Position numbers and translations under genes: made by a program. This document shows, one piece after another, positions 19,141 through 29,209 of a DNA stretch of 64,000 nucleotides (position 1 is the first letter of the stretch; every line of letters starts with the position of its first letter). Where the stretch lies: positions 372,001-436,000 of the forward strand of contig JANPZW010000008.1 in NCBI GenBank assembly GCA_024707385.1. Reading direction: 5' to 3'. The stretch comes from Cellvibrionaceae bacterium (GTDB lineage: Bacteria; Pseudomonadota; Gammaproteobacteria; Pseudomonadales; Cellvibrionaceae). The notes beneath the pieces are model-generated. The model did not search any database and was not told where the DNA came from. It saw only the letters and a program-made list of their open reading frames with translations.

Positions 19141-20191
19141 ATGAAAACGTCTTTTCGTCTGAAACAAATCGCGGACCACCTTCAGGCGAGCTGGAGCGGC
19201 GATCCAGATGCTGCGGTCACTGGGATAGCCAGCCTTGCCCGCGCAGAGTCGCATCACCTGACATTTCTCAGCAAAAAAGCAGTATTCATCCTATTTGGCC
19301 GATACCAAGGCTGGAATTGTTATTGTGCACGAGAATGCAGAGGCACCGGACAGACTGAATTTGGTGCGCGTGCCCGATCCCTATGTTGCCTACGCGAAAG
19401 TAACGCAATTGTTCTGCAGGCGGCAGGGACAGGCTCAGGGCATTCATCCCTCTGCCACAGTGCATGACAGCGCTGTTGTCCCCGCGTCGGCTTCCGTAGG
19501 GCCGGGTTGTAGTATCGGTGAGAACGTGGTGTTGGGAGAAAACACGGAAATCCTGTCTGGAGTTGTCATTGGAAATGGAAGCCACCTGGGCGCTGATTGC
19601 GTCATATTCCCCAATGTTGTGATCTATCACGACGTGGTGCTGGGGGACAGAGTTACGGTGCATTCCAATACAGTGATCGGTGCGGATGGCTTTGGTTTCG
19701 CTCGCGAAAAAGATGGCTGGACAAAAATATATCAGCTCGGCAGTGTGCGTATTGGCAATGACGTGGAGATCGGGGCGAGTTCAACCATCGATCGCGGTGC
19801 CATAGACGATACCGTCATCGGCGACGGAGTGATTATTGATGATCAAGTTCATATCGCACACAACTGCACTATAGGGCGAAATACTGCAATTGCCGGCTGC
19901 GTCGGAATCGCCGGAAGCACTGAAATTGGGGCGAATTGTACGATTGGTGGGTTGGTCGGAATTGGCGGACATCTGAAAATAGCGGATAACGTCCATTTCA
20001 ACGGTAGTACGGTGGTGACTAAATCCATCTCGTCAGCGGGCACATATTCTTCTGGAACTGTGGTGCAGGAAGTGCATACATGGCGCCGCAATGCAGTGCG
20101 TTTCGGCCAGCTTGATGAGTGGATCGAGAGACTCAAGGCGCTGGAAAAAGCTCTGCATCGAAGCGCTGCGGAAAACGGCGAAAAAAAATAA
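19141..20191 (+). CDS. lpxD: UDP-3-O-(3-hydroxyacyl)glucosamine N-acyltransferase (one frameshift)
   Basis: Third lipid A enzyme, an acyl-ACP-dependent N-acyltransferase of the left-handed beta-helix class; about 349 aa. N-terminal uridine-binding domain (LKQIADHLQASWSGDPDAAV, HLTFLSKK), then hexapeptide repeats with IGADGFGFAREKDGWTKIYQ and the catalytic region DQVHIAHNCTIGRNTAIAGC. The A6 run at 19273-19278 has one A too many: with five A the reading is SKKQYSSYLADTKAGIVIV. Part of the lpxD-fabZ-lpxA-lpxB cluster. Confidence 0.96.
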
Positions 20192-20278
20192 ACAGGCAAG
20201 CGTCTGCCTGAATCAGGCATCCCGCCGGGAGTTGGGCCGTGGGATGTGGCAATACAAATTTTTATTGGGGTTAGTCGT

Positions 20279-20720
20279 ATGATGGATGTTCAGGAAATTC
20301 GGCGTTATCTGCCGCATCGTTATCCGTTTCTGTTGCTGGATCGCGTGGTCGAGATAAAAGAAGGCGAGTCCATCGTCGCGTATAAGAACATTACGATCAA
20401 CGAAGATGTTTTCAATGGGCATTTCCCGAATCATCCTGTGTTCCCGGGGGTGATGATTTTGGAAGCGATGGCCCAGGCCTGCGGTGTGTTGGGCTTCAAA
20501 ACCATGAACAAGACTCCAGAAGATGGATCGATTTACCTGTATGCCGGAATTGATGATGCTCGCTTCAAAAAACAAGTGGTGCCCGGTGATCAATTGTTTA
20601 TCGAAGCGAGCATCATTTCGGAAAAAAAGAGGGATCTGGAAATTCGGCTGCGTAGCGAAGGTCGATGGCCAGCTTGCTGCTAGCGCAACCATCCTGTGTG
20701 CGGACCGCAAAGTATCCTGA
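20279..20720 (+). CDS. fabZ: 3-hydroxyacyl-[ACP] dehydratase FabZ (one frameshift)
   Basis: Hot-dog-fold dehydratase of fatty acid elongation, about 146 aa. [16 protein letters not shown], the active-site His in [20 protein letters not shown] followed by AQ with the catalytic Glu, and the C-terminal [20 protein letters not shown]. The A7 run at 20622-20628 has one A too many; with six the protein reads [19 protein letters not shown], which is canonical. ATG at 20279 is followed immediately by a second ATG. It competes with lpxA for 3-hydroxyacyl-ACP, so co-location with lipid A genes is functional. Confidence 0.96.
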
Positions 20721-20737
20721 AAGGACAATGCGCTGCT

Positions 20738-21520
20738 ATGAATAATGGTGAAATTGATTCGCGTGCGGTTATCCATCCCTCGGCCAAACTGGCGCCAGGG
20801 GTGTCGGTCGGTCCTTTTTGTGTGATTGGCCCGGATGTCGAGATCGGCGAGGGTACGTCGATTGAATCCCATGTCGTAATCAAAGGCCCCACTCGAATAG
20901 GGCGGCACAATAAAATTTACCAGTTCACTACTTTGGGTGAAGCCACTCCTGATCTCAAATACAAAGGCGAGCCCACGACTCTGACCATCGGCGATCACAA
21001 CGTGATTCGCGAGGGAGTGACCATCCACCGGGGCACTGTGCAGGATCGTGGCGATACTGAAGTTGGCAATCACAACCTTTTGATGGCTTATGTGCATGTG
21101 GGCCATGACAGCGTTATTGGTGACAATTGCATACTGGTCAATAACGCCGCCCTCGCGGGACATGTGGTGATTGGCGATTGGGCGATATTGAGTGGCTACA
21201 CCTTGGTACATCAATTCTGTCGAATAGGTGCGCATAGTTTTACAGGTATGGGCACCGCTGTCGGCAAGGATATACCGGCCTTTATGATGGTTGCCGGGGC
21301 CCCCGCCGCCGCGCGTAATATCAATCTCGAAGGATTGAAGCGACGCGGCTTTAGCAAAGACGACCTGACAGCGCTGACCCAGGCATACAAAACTCTGTAC
21401 CGCCGCGGTTTGACCGTTGAAGAGGCTCTGGCGGAGCTGCGCGAACAGGCGGCTTCCAACACACACGTGCAGACCCTTATAGATTCGATTACTGCCTCTA
21501 CCCGCGGAATTGTCCGTTAA
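20738..21520 (+). CDS. lpxA: Acyl-[ACP]-UDP-N-acetylglucosamine O-acyltransferase
   Basis: First lipid A enzyme, trimeric left-handed beta-helix; about 260 aa. Hexapeptide repeats from IHPSAKLAPGVSVGPFCVIG onward, the conserved TIHRGTVQDRGDTEVGNHN and MAYVHVGHDSVIGDNCILVN with the catalytic His, and the C-terminal helical bundle (GLKRRGFSKDDLTALTQAYK). The start is the ATG giving MNNGEIDSRAVIHPSAK; AAGGA lies at 20721-20725. Directly downstream of fabZ. Confidence 0.97.
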   Translation: MNNGEIDSRAVIHPSAKLAPGVSVGPFCVIGPDVEIGEGTSIESHVVIKGPTRIGRHNKIYQFTTLGEATPDLKYKGEPTTLTIGDHNVIREGVTIHRGTVQDRGDTEVGNHNLLMAYVHVGHDSVIGDNCILVNNAALAGHVVIGDWAILSGYTLVHQFCRIGAHSFTGMGTAVGKDIPAFMMVAGAPAAARNINLEGLKRRGFSKDDLTALTQAYKTLYRRGLTVEEALAELREQAASNTHVQTLIDSITASTRGIVR

Positions 21521-21536
21521 CACCGTAACTAAAATC

Positions 21537-22733
21537 ATGTCGCAGCAGAATCATCCTTTGATCATCGGCATAGTGGTAGGGGAGGCTTCCGGTGATTTGC
21601 TCGGCGCTGGATTGATGCAAGCGTTGCGCCGCCGTTTTCCCGATGCCGTCTTTCAAGGTATCGGTGGGCCTAAGATGCTCGCCGAAGGCTTTGAGTCGCT
21701 CTTTCCCCAGGATCGACTGGCGGTAATGGGGCTGGTGGAGCCGCTTGCGCGTCTGCCCGAGTTATTGCGAATCCGACGCCATCTGCGGCTGCATTTTTTG
21801 CGTGTGCGGCCGCAGGTTTTTATCGGCATTGATTCGCCCGATTTCAATCTCGATCTCGAACTGGCCTTGCGCAATTCGGGAATCAAAACGGTTCATTATG
21901 TCAGTCCGTCGGTATGGGCTTGGCGCCAGGGGCGCATCAAGAAAATCAGCCGGGCGGTGGATCTGATGTTGACGCTTTTGCCGTTCGAAGCGGATTTTTA
22001 TCGTCAGAACAAGGTTCCGGTGGCGTATGTCGGACATCCCTTGGCTGATGCTATTCCGCTCCAGCCTGATCCAGCTGCTGCTATTGAGGCATTGCAACTT
22101 GGCAATGACTCGGAGCAGCTGAGCAATGAATTGCAAACCAAAAAAATCATCGCTTTGTTGCCGGGAAGCCGGGCCGCAGAAGTCGCGCGTATGGGGCCGT
22201 TGTTTTGGCAGGTGGCGGAATACTGTGCGGCTAAACAGAAAAATCTCGTGTTTCTGGTTCCCTCTGCCAGTGCTGCGCGGCACCAACAGCTTGAGGAACA
22301 ATTGCGGGAGTTGTCATCCCCTCTGCCCATTTATTTGCTCGAGGGACAGTCTCACAAGATCATGGAAGCGGCGGATGTGGTGGTTATGGCGTCCGGCACG
22401 ACTACCTTGGAAGCCATGCTGTTCAAGCGGCCGATGATTATTGTTTACAAGGTGGCTGATTTTACCTACAAGCTGCTATCCCACCTGGTGAAAGTGAAAT
22501 TCATCGGCCTGCCCAACCTGCTCGCAAATAAAGCTGTGGTACCCGAATTCATCCAGGAGCGCGCAACCCCGGTGGCCATAGGTGATGCGTTGCTGAATTA
22601 TCTGAATAACCCCAGCACAACCAAAAAATTGACGGCGACATTTGAAGATTTGCACGTGCAGCTCAAGCAGAATTCGGACGAACAGGCGGCCGATGCTATA
22701 TCAGCGCTTATTCGCGGAGGGGCAGGGCAGTGA
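21537..22733 (+). CDS. lpxB: Lipid-A-disaccharide synthase
   Basis: GT19 glycosyltransferase joining UDP-2,3-diacylglucosamine and lipid X; about 398 aa, inner-membrane face. [59 protein letters not shown] and the C-terminal UDP-binding region [14 protein letters not shown] and [20 protein letters not shown]. The start ATG at 21537 gives [20 protein letters not shown]; a GTG nine codons earlier is also in frame. Its stop overlaps rnhB. Confidence 0.97.
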   Translation: MSQQNHPLIIGIVVGEASGDLLGAGLMQALRRRFPDAVFQGIGGPKMLAEGFESLFPQDRLAVMGLVEPLARLPELLRIRRHLRLHFLRVRPQVFIGIDSPDFNLDLELALRNSGIKTVHYVSPSVWAWRQGRIKKISRAVDLMLTLLPFEADFYRQNKVPVAYVGHPLADAIPLQPDPAAAIEALQLGNDSEQLSNELQTKKIIALLPGSRAAEVARMGPLFWQVAEYCAAKQKNLVFLVPSASAARHQQLEEQLRELSSPLPIYLLEGQSHKIMEAADVVVMASGTTTLEAMLFKRPMIIVYKVADFTYKLLSHLVKVKFIGLPNLLANKAVVPEFIQERATPVAIGDALLNYLNNPSTTKKLTATFEDLHVQLKQNSDEQAADAISALIRGGAGQ

Positions 22734-23314
22734 CAGTCGCATGGCTTGCTGGAGTGGATGAGGCGGGCAGGGGACCCCTGGCGGGAGACGTTGTGGCGGC
22801 GGCGGTGATTCTCGATGATCGCAAGCCCATCGAAGGGCTGGCTGACTCGAAAAAACTCTCGGAAAAAAAACGCGAATCGCTGTTTGCCGAAATTCAAGAC
22901 AAGGCCGTTGCATTCTGCGTGGCCCGTGCGAGCGTAGAGGAAATTGATCGTCTCAATATTTTGCATGCCAGCCTCCTCGCAATGCAGCGCGCGGTGGAGG
23001 GTTTACACATAGAGCCGCACCATGTGCTGGTTGACGGTAATCGTCTGCCGCAATGGCGCTATTCCAGTGAGGCGGTAGTGCAAGGTGATGCCCTGGTTGC
23101 TGCCATCAGCGCAGCATCCATTTTGGCGAAAGTCACTCGGGACAAGGAGATGTGCGCGTTAGATGAAGTCTACCCTGGGTATGGCTTCGCTATTCATAAA
23201 GGGTATCCAACGAAATTGCATCTCTCTGCTTTACAGGCAATAGGTCCAAGCCCTATCCATCGTCGCGGTTATGCTCCGGTGCGCGACGCGCTCGCCCAAA
23301 TCCCGCTCTTTTAA
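22730..23314 (+). CDS. rnhB: Ribonuclease HII
   Basis: Type 2 RNase H that removes misincorporated ribonucleotides and RNA from RNA-DNA hybrids; 194 aa. [20 protein letters not shown] carries the catalytic DE motif, [15 protein letters not shown] follows, and [19 protein letters not shown] carries the later conserved Asp. Start is GTG overlapping the lpxB stop (GTGACAG). In E. coli dnaE follows; here the neighbourhood changes to a PilZ gene, so synteny breaks after rnhB. Confidence 0.97.
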   Translation: MTVAWLAGVDEAGRGPLAGDVVAAAVILDDRKPIEGLADSKKLSEKKRESLFAEIQDKAVAFCVARASVEEIDRLNILHASLLAMQRAVEGLHIEPHHVLVDGNRLPQWRYSSEAVVQGDALVAAISAASILAKVTRDKEMCALDEVYPGYGFAIHKGYPTKLHLSALQAIGPSPIHRRGYAPVRDALAQIPLF

Positions 23315-23623
23315 TTCTTCTCGCCATCTGCACAGATTTTTTTATCGAGTTTTCTACTGAGCCGTTTTCACGTCAAAATTTCGTCGCTGAAATTGGCATA
23401 ATTTGATGTGCGTCTCATTTTATTGGCTATACCTTTATCTATGCATTTTGCCTGTCCGAGGTTGGGGGAGGAGAAAAGCTAATTAAAAATATAACGACAT
23501 ATGTCGATTCTGAAGAGTGACATGAGTAAACGAGAAAACGTAATTCCCGTTTGGTGGACCCCTTGGTTCGACCTTTATCGGGGATGGTTGCAACAACTCC
23601 TAATCCCAAATAATGAGTCTGTT

Positions 23624-24049
23624 ATGCGCCGTTTTATTCGACATCCAACAGATATACCGATTGATTTTCAAGTCCACGAGGATAGCCCGCCAGTAACACA
23701 CAGGATTCGGGATGTGAGCGAGGGCGGCCTTTGCTTCAGTGCTGGCCGCTCGATGCAGCGCGGAACCCATATACGAATTTACATTCCTGTAACCCTGGGA
23801 GCCTGTACTGACCAGCAACCCTTTGAAGCTGATGGTGTGGTTGCCTGGTGTCGCAAGGAGGGTGAAAGCTACGCGGTGGGTGTGCAGTTTGAGGATCGTT
23901 CAACCCAGTTTGGTGTGCGTATGGTCGAGCAGGTGTGTCACATCGAGCACTATCGCTTTGACGTCCTACAAGAGGAGGGCAGGGTGTTATCCAGCGAGGA
24001 GGCCGCGCGGGAGTGGGTTGAGCGTTACGCGGCCGAATTTCCGCAATAA
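23624..24049 (+). CDS. PilZ-domain protein
   Basis: Probable c-di-GMP-binding protein, about 141 aa from this start. The PilZ signature is visible: RRFIRH (the RxxxR arm) near the N-terminus and DVSEGGLCFSA (D/NxSxxG) 30 residues later, followed by a beta-rich segment (VVAWCRKEGESYAVGVQFED). The C-terminal extension EEAAREWVERYAAEFPQ is helical. In-frame ATGs at 23501 and 23522 would add up to 41 residues with no family similarity (KRENVIPVWWTPWFDLYRG), so the start is uncertain. The effector output is not predictable. Stands alone between rnhB and a convergent minus-strand gene. Confidence 0.8.
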   Translation: MRRFIRHPTDIPIDFQVHEDSPPVTHRIRDVSEGGLCFSAGRSMQRGTHIRIYIPVTLGACTDQQPFEADGVVAWCRKEGESYAVGVQFEDRSTQFGVRMVEQVCHIEHYRFDVLQEEGRVLSSEEAAREWVERYAAEFPQ

Positions 24050-24073
24050 GACGCGCGATGCTGGTCGCCTGGG

Positions 24074-24608
24074 TTAGGCGACCAATAGGCGGTCGTAGCG
24101 GCGGCTGAGCAGATCATAAAACTGTTCGCGCAGCGCAAGGATCGATGTCTTCAGATCTGCAATTTCCTGCTCGGTGATATCCTGCCGTCCCACATAAACC
24201 TGTTTGCGGAACAACGCGATTCTCGCACCGTATAAACGCAGGGTTTTCTCCATGGTTTTTTCCCCCCAGCATCAACAGCTTTGCTTCTGCATCGGCAAGC
24301 TTACGAAATTCCGTCACCAGTTCCATGTTCACTTTATCCAGCTCCAGCTTTCTGGCGGACGGCCAGTTTTTGCCGAAGCGGGTGGACTCTATAACAAGGG
24401 CCGAATAACGCGCGAAGCAGTGGTTGACGTTGCCAACTGCCGAGGAAATTTCCTCCAGGAGCGCCAAGCGGCGATTGACCGTCGTGGTGTTGCTGGAGGC
24501 GAGGTTTTGCCGGCGCTGATAGAACCAGAGCGTGGCCAAGGTAATGGCTCCACCCAGGCCCACTTTTAAAGCGGTATCAAAGAAAGGCCAAATTTCTGTA
24601 AAGCTCAT
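24074..24608 (-). CDS. Small membrane-anchored coiled-coil protein of unknown function (one frameshift)
   Basis: About 177 aa after repair. I do not recognise it. One N-terminal hydrophobic segment (TALKVGLGGAITLATLWFY, roughly residues 10-28) followed by QRRQ and then almost wholly helical, charged sequence, so it probably sits in the inner membrane with a cytoplasmic helical domain. A T6/C6 double homopolymer at 24256-24267 breaks the frame; dropping one base joins LLMLGGK to TMEKTLRLYGARIALFRKQV and carries the protein to a stop at 24076. The start ATG at 24608 has a good ribosome-binding site (GGAG..GGAG, ending 9 nt upstream). Confidence 0.6.
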
Positions 24609-24685
24609 ACAGCCCGACTCCTCTCCAGTCAAAAAAATGACATCTAGTTAAATTCGAAGGAGACAGAGCAAGAAGCAAACCAGAA

Positions 24686-25021
24686 TCACCCCCCTGCAAT
24701 TTTGACTTTAAAGCCTTTGTTTTCCAGGAAGGGTTTAAGTTTTTCCCGCTGCTCGCCCTGGATTTCAATCACGCCATCTTTGACGGTGCCGCCAGTGCCG
24801 CAGAATTGTTTGAGTTCTTTGGCGAGGTTTTTCAAACTCTCCTGGTCGAGAGGCAAGCCGGTGATCAGGGTTACGCCCTTGCCGCCCCGGCCTTTGGATT
24901 CACGCAGCAGACGCACTACTGAATCAGGCCCCGGAACGGGAGCGGTGGGGTTGGGGGAAGTTTTGGGCTGTTTGACTCGTCCGGTTTCAGTCGAGTAAAC
25001 CAATCGTGAAGAATCCTTCAT
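24686..25021 (-). CDS. yciH: SUI1/eIF1-like translation factor YciH
   Basis: 111-aa bacterial SUI1-family protein, thought to affect start-codon fidelity. The basic SUI1 core is visible: ESKGRGGKGVTLITGLPL, then LKQFCGTGGTVKDGVIEIQG and EKLKPFLENKGFKVKIAGG. The N-terminus (RLVYSTETGRV) is the typical flexible tail. Monocistronic on the minus strand. Confidence 0.93.
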   Translation of the reverse strand: MKDSSRLVYSTETGRVKQPKTSPNPTAPVPGPDSVVRLLRESKGRGGKGVTLITGLPLDQESLKNLAKELKQFCGTGGTVKDGVIEIQGEQREKLKPFLENKGFKVKIAGG

Positions 25022-25397
25022 TTAAATGCTCCGCTTGGAACAGAAGGGAAAAGTTGAGCGGAAGTATAACCGAGGCGACCAGCAGGCGCATGGATCGTCG
25101 CTGAGGTCTTGGGTCCAATCTATATTGGGTTTCACGATGTCTTCAGCTAGTTCCATTCTTTATTAAGTCTCAGAAATAAAAGGAGTTTTTTTTGTTTGCA
25201 AATTAGAGTAAAAAAGCTTGATCTTGCGAATGCTTGTCTATACTGAAGATATTTAGTGTATTGCGGTGACAGGTTTAGGGGTGAGACGCCTGCGCCGCTG
25301 AAGGCCCCAATGGTGTCGACGGCTCAATAATGCCGCTACCCTCAGATCCGCAGTGCGGTCGCTATAACAACATCTGCAGCAGCAGGGTAAATCTTGT
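25022..25397 (+). other. 376-bp intergenic region before the GGDEF-EAL gene
   Basis: Divergent spacer between yciH and the GGDEF-EAL gene. It is AT-rich between 25150 and 25260. TTGATC (25218-25223) with TATACT (25239-25244) is a possible but poorly spaced (15 nt) sigma-70 promoter. No coding sequence or RNA gene recognised. Confidence 0.4.
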
Positions 25398-27545
25398 GTG
25401 ACAAATCGAACTGATTCGATCCATTCGGTCACTGACGCGTACCAGTCTAATCGTGCGCTCAACGCGCTTTTGGATTCCATGCGCGAAATCGTTCTGTATT
25501 TCGACCAATGGGGTGTCATACGCCATGCTAATTCCAGTGCGCGACAGTGGCGCAGCGGGCAGGAGCTGACCGGCAAAACCTTTATTGAAATCGCCCCTGC
25601 ATGGGATGACCCCGCAGAGCGTCAGCGCGAAATCATGCAGGTATTCCGCACTCAGACCCCGCATCTGGAGTCTCGCGAGCGCGCGCTGGAAATCGATGGG
25701 GATTGTTGGTTTCAGGTGGATAAGATCCCGACGGCTGATGAGTACGGTCGCGTTGATGGCGTCATGGTGGTTATCAGCGATGTAACCCATGGCGTGCGCA
25801 GAGAGTTGGCGGTCAAGGAAAGCGAAGCGCGCTATCGCGCCTATATCGCCAACAGCTCGGACGCCATATGGCGCTATGACATATGCCCGCCGATTGATAC
25901 CCGTCTACCCCAGGAAACCCAGATCGAGCTGGTGTTGAAACGGGCGGTGCTGGCGGAGTGCAATGAGCGTTTGGTTCGACTCTACGGCGCGTCGAGTGCC
26001 TCCGATCTCATGGGGCTGCCGATCTATCACAATGGATCGCCGAATATTCGCGCGGACGTATCCGACTTTGTTCACAACGGTTACCGGCTTGAAGATCGCG
26101 AGTATGAGCGTCTTGATAACACCGGGCAGACCATCTCCCTGCAGAGCAGCGCCATTGGCATAGTGGAAAGCGGTTTTCTCACCCGCGTCTGGGGCACAAC
26201 CCGCGACATCACCGAAAAATGTCGTTATCTCGCCCGTATGGAATACCTCGCCAATCACGATGCGCTGACCAGTCTGCCCAATCGCAGTGTGCTCTACCGT
26301 GCCATGAACAAAGCCATTAAAGAGCGCGCAGACGCGCAAAAAATGGCGTTGTTGTTAATCGATCTTGACCGCTTCAAAGAGATCAACGACACCCTGGGCC
26401 ATTTGGCGGGCGACAAGGTGCTCAAGCAATTGGGGCAGCGTTTGCAGGAGATGTTGAGCGAAACCAAAGGCTTGGTAACCCGCCTCGGCGGTGATGAATT
26501 TGCCATCTTTCTGCCCAATCTGCGCAACGCACAGCACGCGGCGCTGCTGGCGCACAAGCTGCTCGACAGCATTTCGTTGGTGTTTGAAGTGGAGGGACTT
26601 CGAACCGAGATCAGCGCCAGCATTGGCGTTGCGATTTGCCCCGACCAGGCGCAGGACGTGAGCACTTTGATGCGCTTTGCCGACGTCGCCATGTACCGCG
26701 CCAAAACCGGTTTGCAAGGTGTGGCGGTTTACGACTCCGCATTCGATCCCCATTCGCCCAAGCGCCTTGAACTGATGGGCGCCCTTGGACGAGCGATTCG
26801 GGAAAATCAGTTGATTCTCCATTTTCAGCCGAAAATTTGCCTCAGCTCCAACCGCGTCTACGGTTTTGAAGCGCTGCTGCGTTGGAACCATCCGGAGCTC
26901 GGTTTTATTCCGCCAAATGACTTCGTGCCGATCGCAGAACACTCCAACCTGATTTATCCGCTGACACTTTGGGTATTGGAAAACGGCATCCGCCACTGCA
27001 AGCACTGGTTGCAGCAGGGATTTCAGATCAGCATGGCAATGAATCTGTCAGCGCGTAATCTGCTGGACGACCGGATAGTGCTCGATCTGAAACGTTTGTT
27101 AAGGGAATACGATTTGCCCGGATATCTGGTGGAGCTGGAGATCACCGAGAGCACAATCATGGCAGATCCGGGCAGGGCGGAGGCTGCCTTGGCGCGCATC
27201 AACCGCCTGGGCGTGCGCCTTTCCGTTGATGATTTCGGCACTGGTTATTCATCACTTGCGTATCTCAAGCGCCTGCCGGTGCAGACGCTCAAGATCGACT
27301 CCTCTTTTGTACGCTCCATGCTCAATGACGAACAGGACGAGATCATCGTCAATTCAACTATTCATCTCGCCCACAACCTCGGCTTGAGAGTGGTGGCAGA
27401 AGGGGTCGAGTCTCCTGCGGTCTATCAAAAGCTGGTCGACCTGGGGTGCGATGAGGCTCAAGGATTTTATATGGGGCGGCCACTGCCAGCCCTCGAGGCC
27501 GAGCGCTGGCTCAAAGAATCCGTTTGGGGGCTTTGCCCGACTTGA
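25398..27545 (+). CDS. PAS-GGDEF-EAL c-di-GMP turnover protein
   Basis: 715 aa, no transmembrane segment or signal peptide seen, so cytoplasmic. Two PAS-like sensor regions (about 22-135 and 140-275), a GGDEF domain with an intact GGDEF motif at residues 364-368 and an EAL domain with intact FEALLRW (EAL at 491-493), plus DDFGTGYSSLAYLK, KIDSSFV and AEGVES. All the classical catalytic motifs are present, so both diguanylate cyclase and phosphodiesterase activity are possible; the net direction cannot be read from sequence. No inhibitory RxxD precedes GGDEF (TRLG is seen). Start GTG at 25398 is tentative. Two PilZ proteins in the window are potential receptors. Confidence 0.93.
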   Translation: MTNRTDSIHSVTDAYQSNRALNALLDSMREIVLYFDQWGVIRHANSSARQWRSGQELTGKTFIEIAPAWDDPAERQREIMQVFRTQTPHLESRERALEIDGDCWFQVDKIPTADEYGRVDGVMVVISDVTHGVRRELAVKESEARYRAYIANSSDAIWRYDICPPIDTRLPQETQIELVLKRAVLAECNERLVRLYGASSASDLMGLPIYHNGSPNIRADVSDFVHNGYRLEDREYERLDNTGQTISLQSSAIGIVESGFLTRVWGTTRDITEKCRYLARMEYLANHDALTSLPNRSVLYRAMNKAIKERADAQKMALLLIDLDRFKEINDTLGHLAGDKVLKQLGQRLQEMLSETKGLVTRLGGDEFAIFLPNLRNAQHAALLAHKLLDSISLVFEVEGLRTEISASIGVAICPDQAQDVSTLMRFADVAMYRAKTGLQGVAVYDSAFDPHSPKRLELMGALGRAIRENQLILHFQPKICLSSNRVYGFEALLRWNHPELGFIPPNDFVPIAEHSNLIYPLTLWVLENGIRHCKHWLQQGFQISMAMNLSARNLLDDRIVLDLKRLLREYDLPGYLVELEITESTIMADPGRAEAALARINRLGVRLSVDDFGTGYSSLAYLKRLPVQTLKIDSSFVRSMLNDEQDEIIVNSTIHLAHNLGLRVVAEGVESPAVYQKLVDLGCDEAQGFYMGRPLPALEAERWLKESVWGLCPT

Positions 27546-27554
27546 CAGGTCCCT

Positions 27555-28982
27555 TCAATTAAGCCGGCTGCTTTCGCGCATTTTGCGCACGTCGAGAAGT
27601 CTTTGGTCGATGCGGGCCCGGGCTTGAAAGTCCTTTTCATCGATCAGCTTGAGTGCGTTGCGCAGCTGGATTTCCGCCTTGTCATATATGCCTTTAAGCA
27701 GAAAATACTCGGCCCGTGCTCTGTGCACATCAAGGATGTGCCCTGCCAGGCCGTGTACCTCCGCCAGCAGATACCACACGTAGGCGTTGTCCGGGTGGCG
27801 TTTGACGTGTTCTACCAGGAGTGCCTCGCACTGCGGATAGCGCCCGGCCTCCATCAGAATTTCCGCCAGTCTTACATTCATTGGATGGTTAGCGGGCTGC
27901 GCGTTAAGTCCCGCACGCAGGGTCGCAATCGCCTGATCCCAATTCTGTTCCTTGGCCGCTATGTCCGCCTCCGCCACGGTGAGAATGGCGGTATTTTTTG
28001 TCATGGTCTTGAGTGTGTCGAGCGCCTGAAGCGCGCCGGCAAGATCGCCACTGCGTGTGCGGGCGAGCACTCGGCCGTAGTGGATAGTGAGTGGCGACAT
28101 GGTCTGATAGCGATCCTTCTCTTCGTCAAAGCGCTTGGCTGCCTGAGCCGTGTTAGCTTCAAACTGCAGCATTATGCGGGCGCGGATCAGCTGATATTCC
28201 TCGTCCAATTCGGTGCGTCGCTGCGGATATCTCTGGGCGCGACTGGCGGAGTCGGCGATCCGGCTTTCGGTGATCGGGTGGGTGAGCAGAAATTCCGGCA
28301 CTTTGGAACGATAGCGGGTGGCTTTGAGCATCTGCTCGAACATGCCGGTCATGGCGTGTGGATCAAAACCTGCCGCGACCAGAGTCTGCATGCCGATGCG
28401 GTCGGCTTCAGTCTCCATTTCGCGACTGAAGCGCAGCGAAGATTCCATTGACGCCGCTTGAATGGCCGGTATGGCGGCCATGCCTACATCACTGTTCCCG
28501 GCGGCCACCACTATGAGGCTCGCCAGGAGGGCCGCCAGTCCCACGGTTGAGCTGGCTTTTTGCTGCTGTAGGCGACGGGCGTAATGGCGCTGACTGAGGT
28601 GCGCCAATTCGTGAGCCAATATTGAAGCCAGCTGATGCTCCGTCTGGGCGGTAAGAAAGGTTCCAGTGTTTACCCCGACGATCCCGCCGGGCGCCGCAAA
28701 TGCGTTCAATGAGGGGCTATCGAGCACAATCAGCTCGAGACGCTTATCAGTCAGATCGCTATGGGGCGATATTTTCTGCAGTAATTGGGCGAGGTAGGTT
28801 TCAATAAAGGGATCCTGGGACGTGGGCAGCGCGGCACGATAGGCACGCAACAGGTCCTGGCCTAGAGCGTATTCTTCTGAGGGCGAGATCAGCCCGGCAC
28901 TGCTTTCGCCGAGGGATGGCAACTGCAGTTCGGTAGAAGTAGCCGAAGCACTGATGGTGTGCAGGCTGAATAACAGAATCAC
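27555..28982 (-). CDS. bepA: M48-family periplasmic metalloprotease with TPR repeats, BepA-like
   Basis: Zinc metalloprotease/chaperone of outer-membrane quality control. HELAHLSQRH (zinc His about 124 and 128) with the third ligand in EMETEADRIGMQTL, then a C-terminal TPR-rich domain (from about residue 290: LTIHYGRVLARTRSGDLAGA, LRAGLNAQPANHPMNVRL). The N-terminus has an obvious export signal (FSLHTISASA). The start is unsettled: the open frame offers only a GTG at 28982 that leaves a very short signal, and a T7 tract just upstream (28986-28992 on the plus strand as A7) could hide a longer one starting at a TTG about 28 nt earlier. The symbol is by architecture; E. coli BepA is the closest named relative. 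Confidence 0.85.
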   Translation of the reverse strand: MILLFSLHTISASATSTELQLPSLGESSAGLISPSEEYALGQDLLRAYRAALPTSQDPFIETYLAQLLQKISPHSDLTDKRLELIVLDSPSLNAFAAPGGIVGVNTGTFLTAQTEHQLASILAHELAHLSQRHYARRLQQQKASSTVGLAALLASLIVVAAGNSDVGMAAIPAIQAASMESSLRFSREMETEADRIGMQTLVAAGFDPHAMTGMFEQMLKATRYRSKVPEFLLTHPITESRIADSASRAQRYPQRRTELDEEYQLIRARIMLQFEANTAQAAKRFDEEKDRYQTMSPLTIHYGRVLARTRSGDLAGALQALDTLKTMTKNTAILTVAEADIAAKEQNWDQAIATLRAGLNAQPANHPMNVRLAEILMEAGRYPQCEALLVEHVKRHPDNAYVWYLLAEVHGLAGHILDVHRARAEYFLLKGIYDKAEIQLRNALKLIDEKDFQARARIDQRLLDVRKMRESSRLN

Positions 28983-29209
28983 GTAGAAAAAAATTGCCGC
29001 CGAACCACAATGCCTGACCTATCTATGCGCGTGAAAGGAGCCCTGTAAGGGACAAGACCCGGCTCCCGGACCGAGCGGGCATTGGCCGCCCGAACGGCCA
29101 TTAATGTAGCCAGCTACCGCCTTGCTGAATAGGGACCGGCAAAAAAATAGATCCGTCAGAATTCAGCGAAGCGTCGCTGCCTGTGACATTCCACCATCTA
29201 AGAGATTCC

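Noticed and set aside
29012..29110. GC-rich TGGCC...GGCCA inverted repeat as a terminator
   Set aside because: Only five paired bases and no T-tract on either strand.
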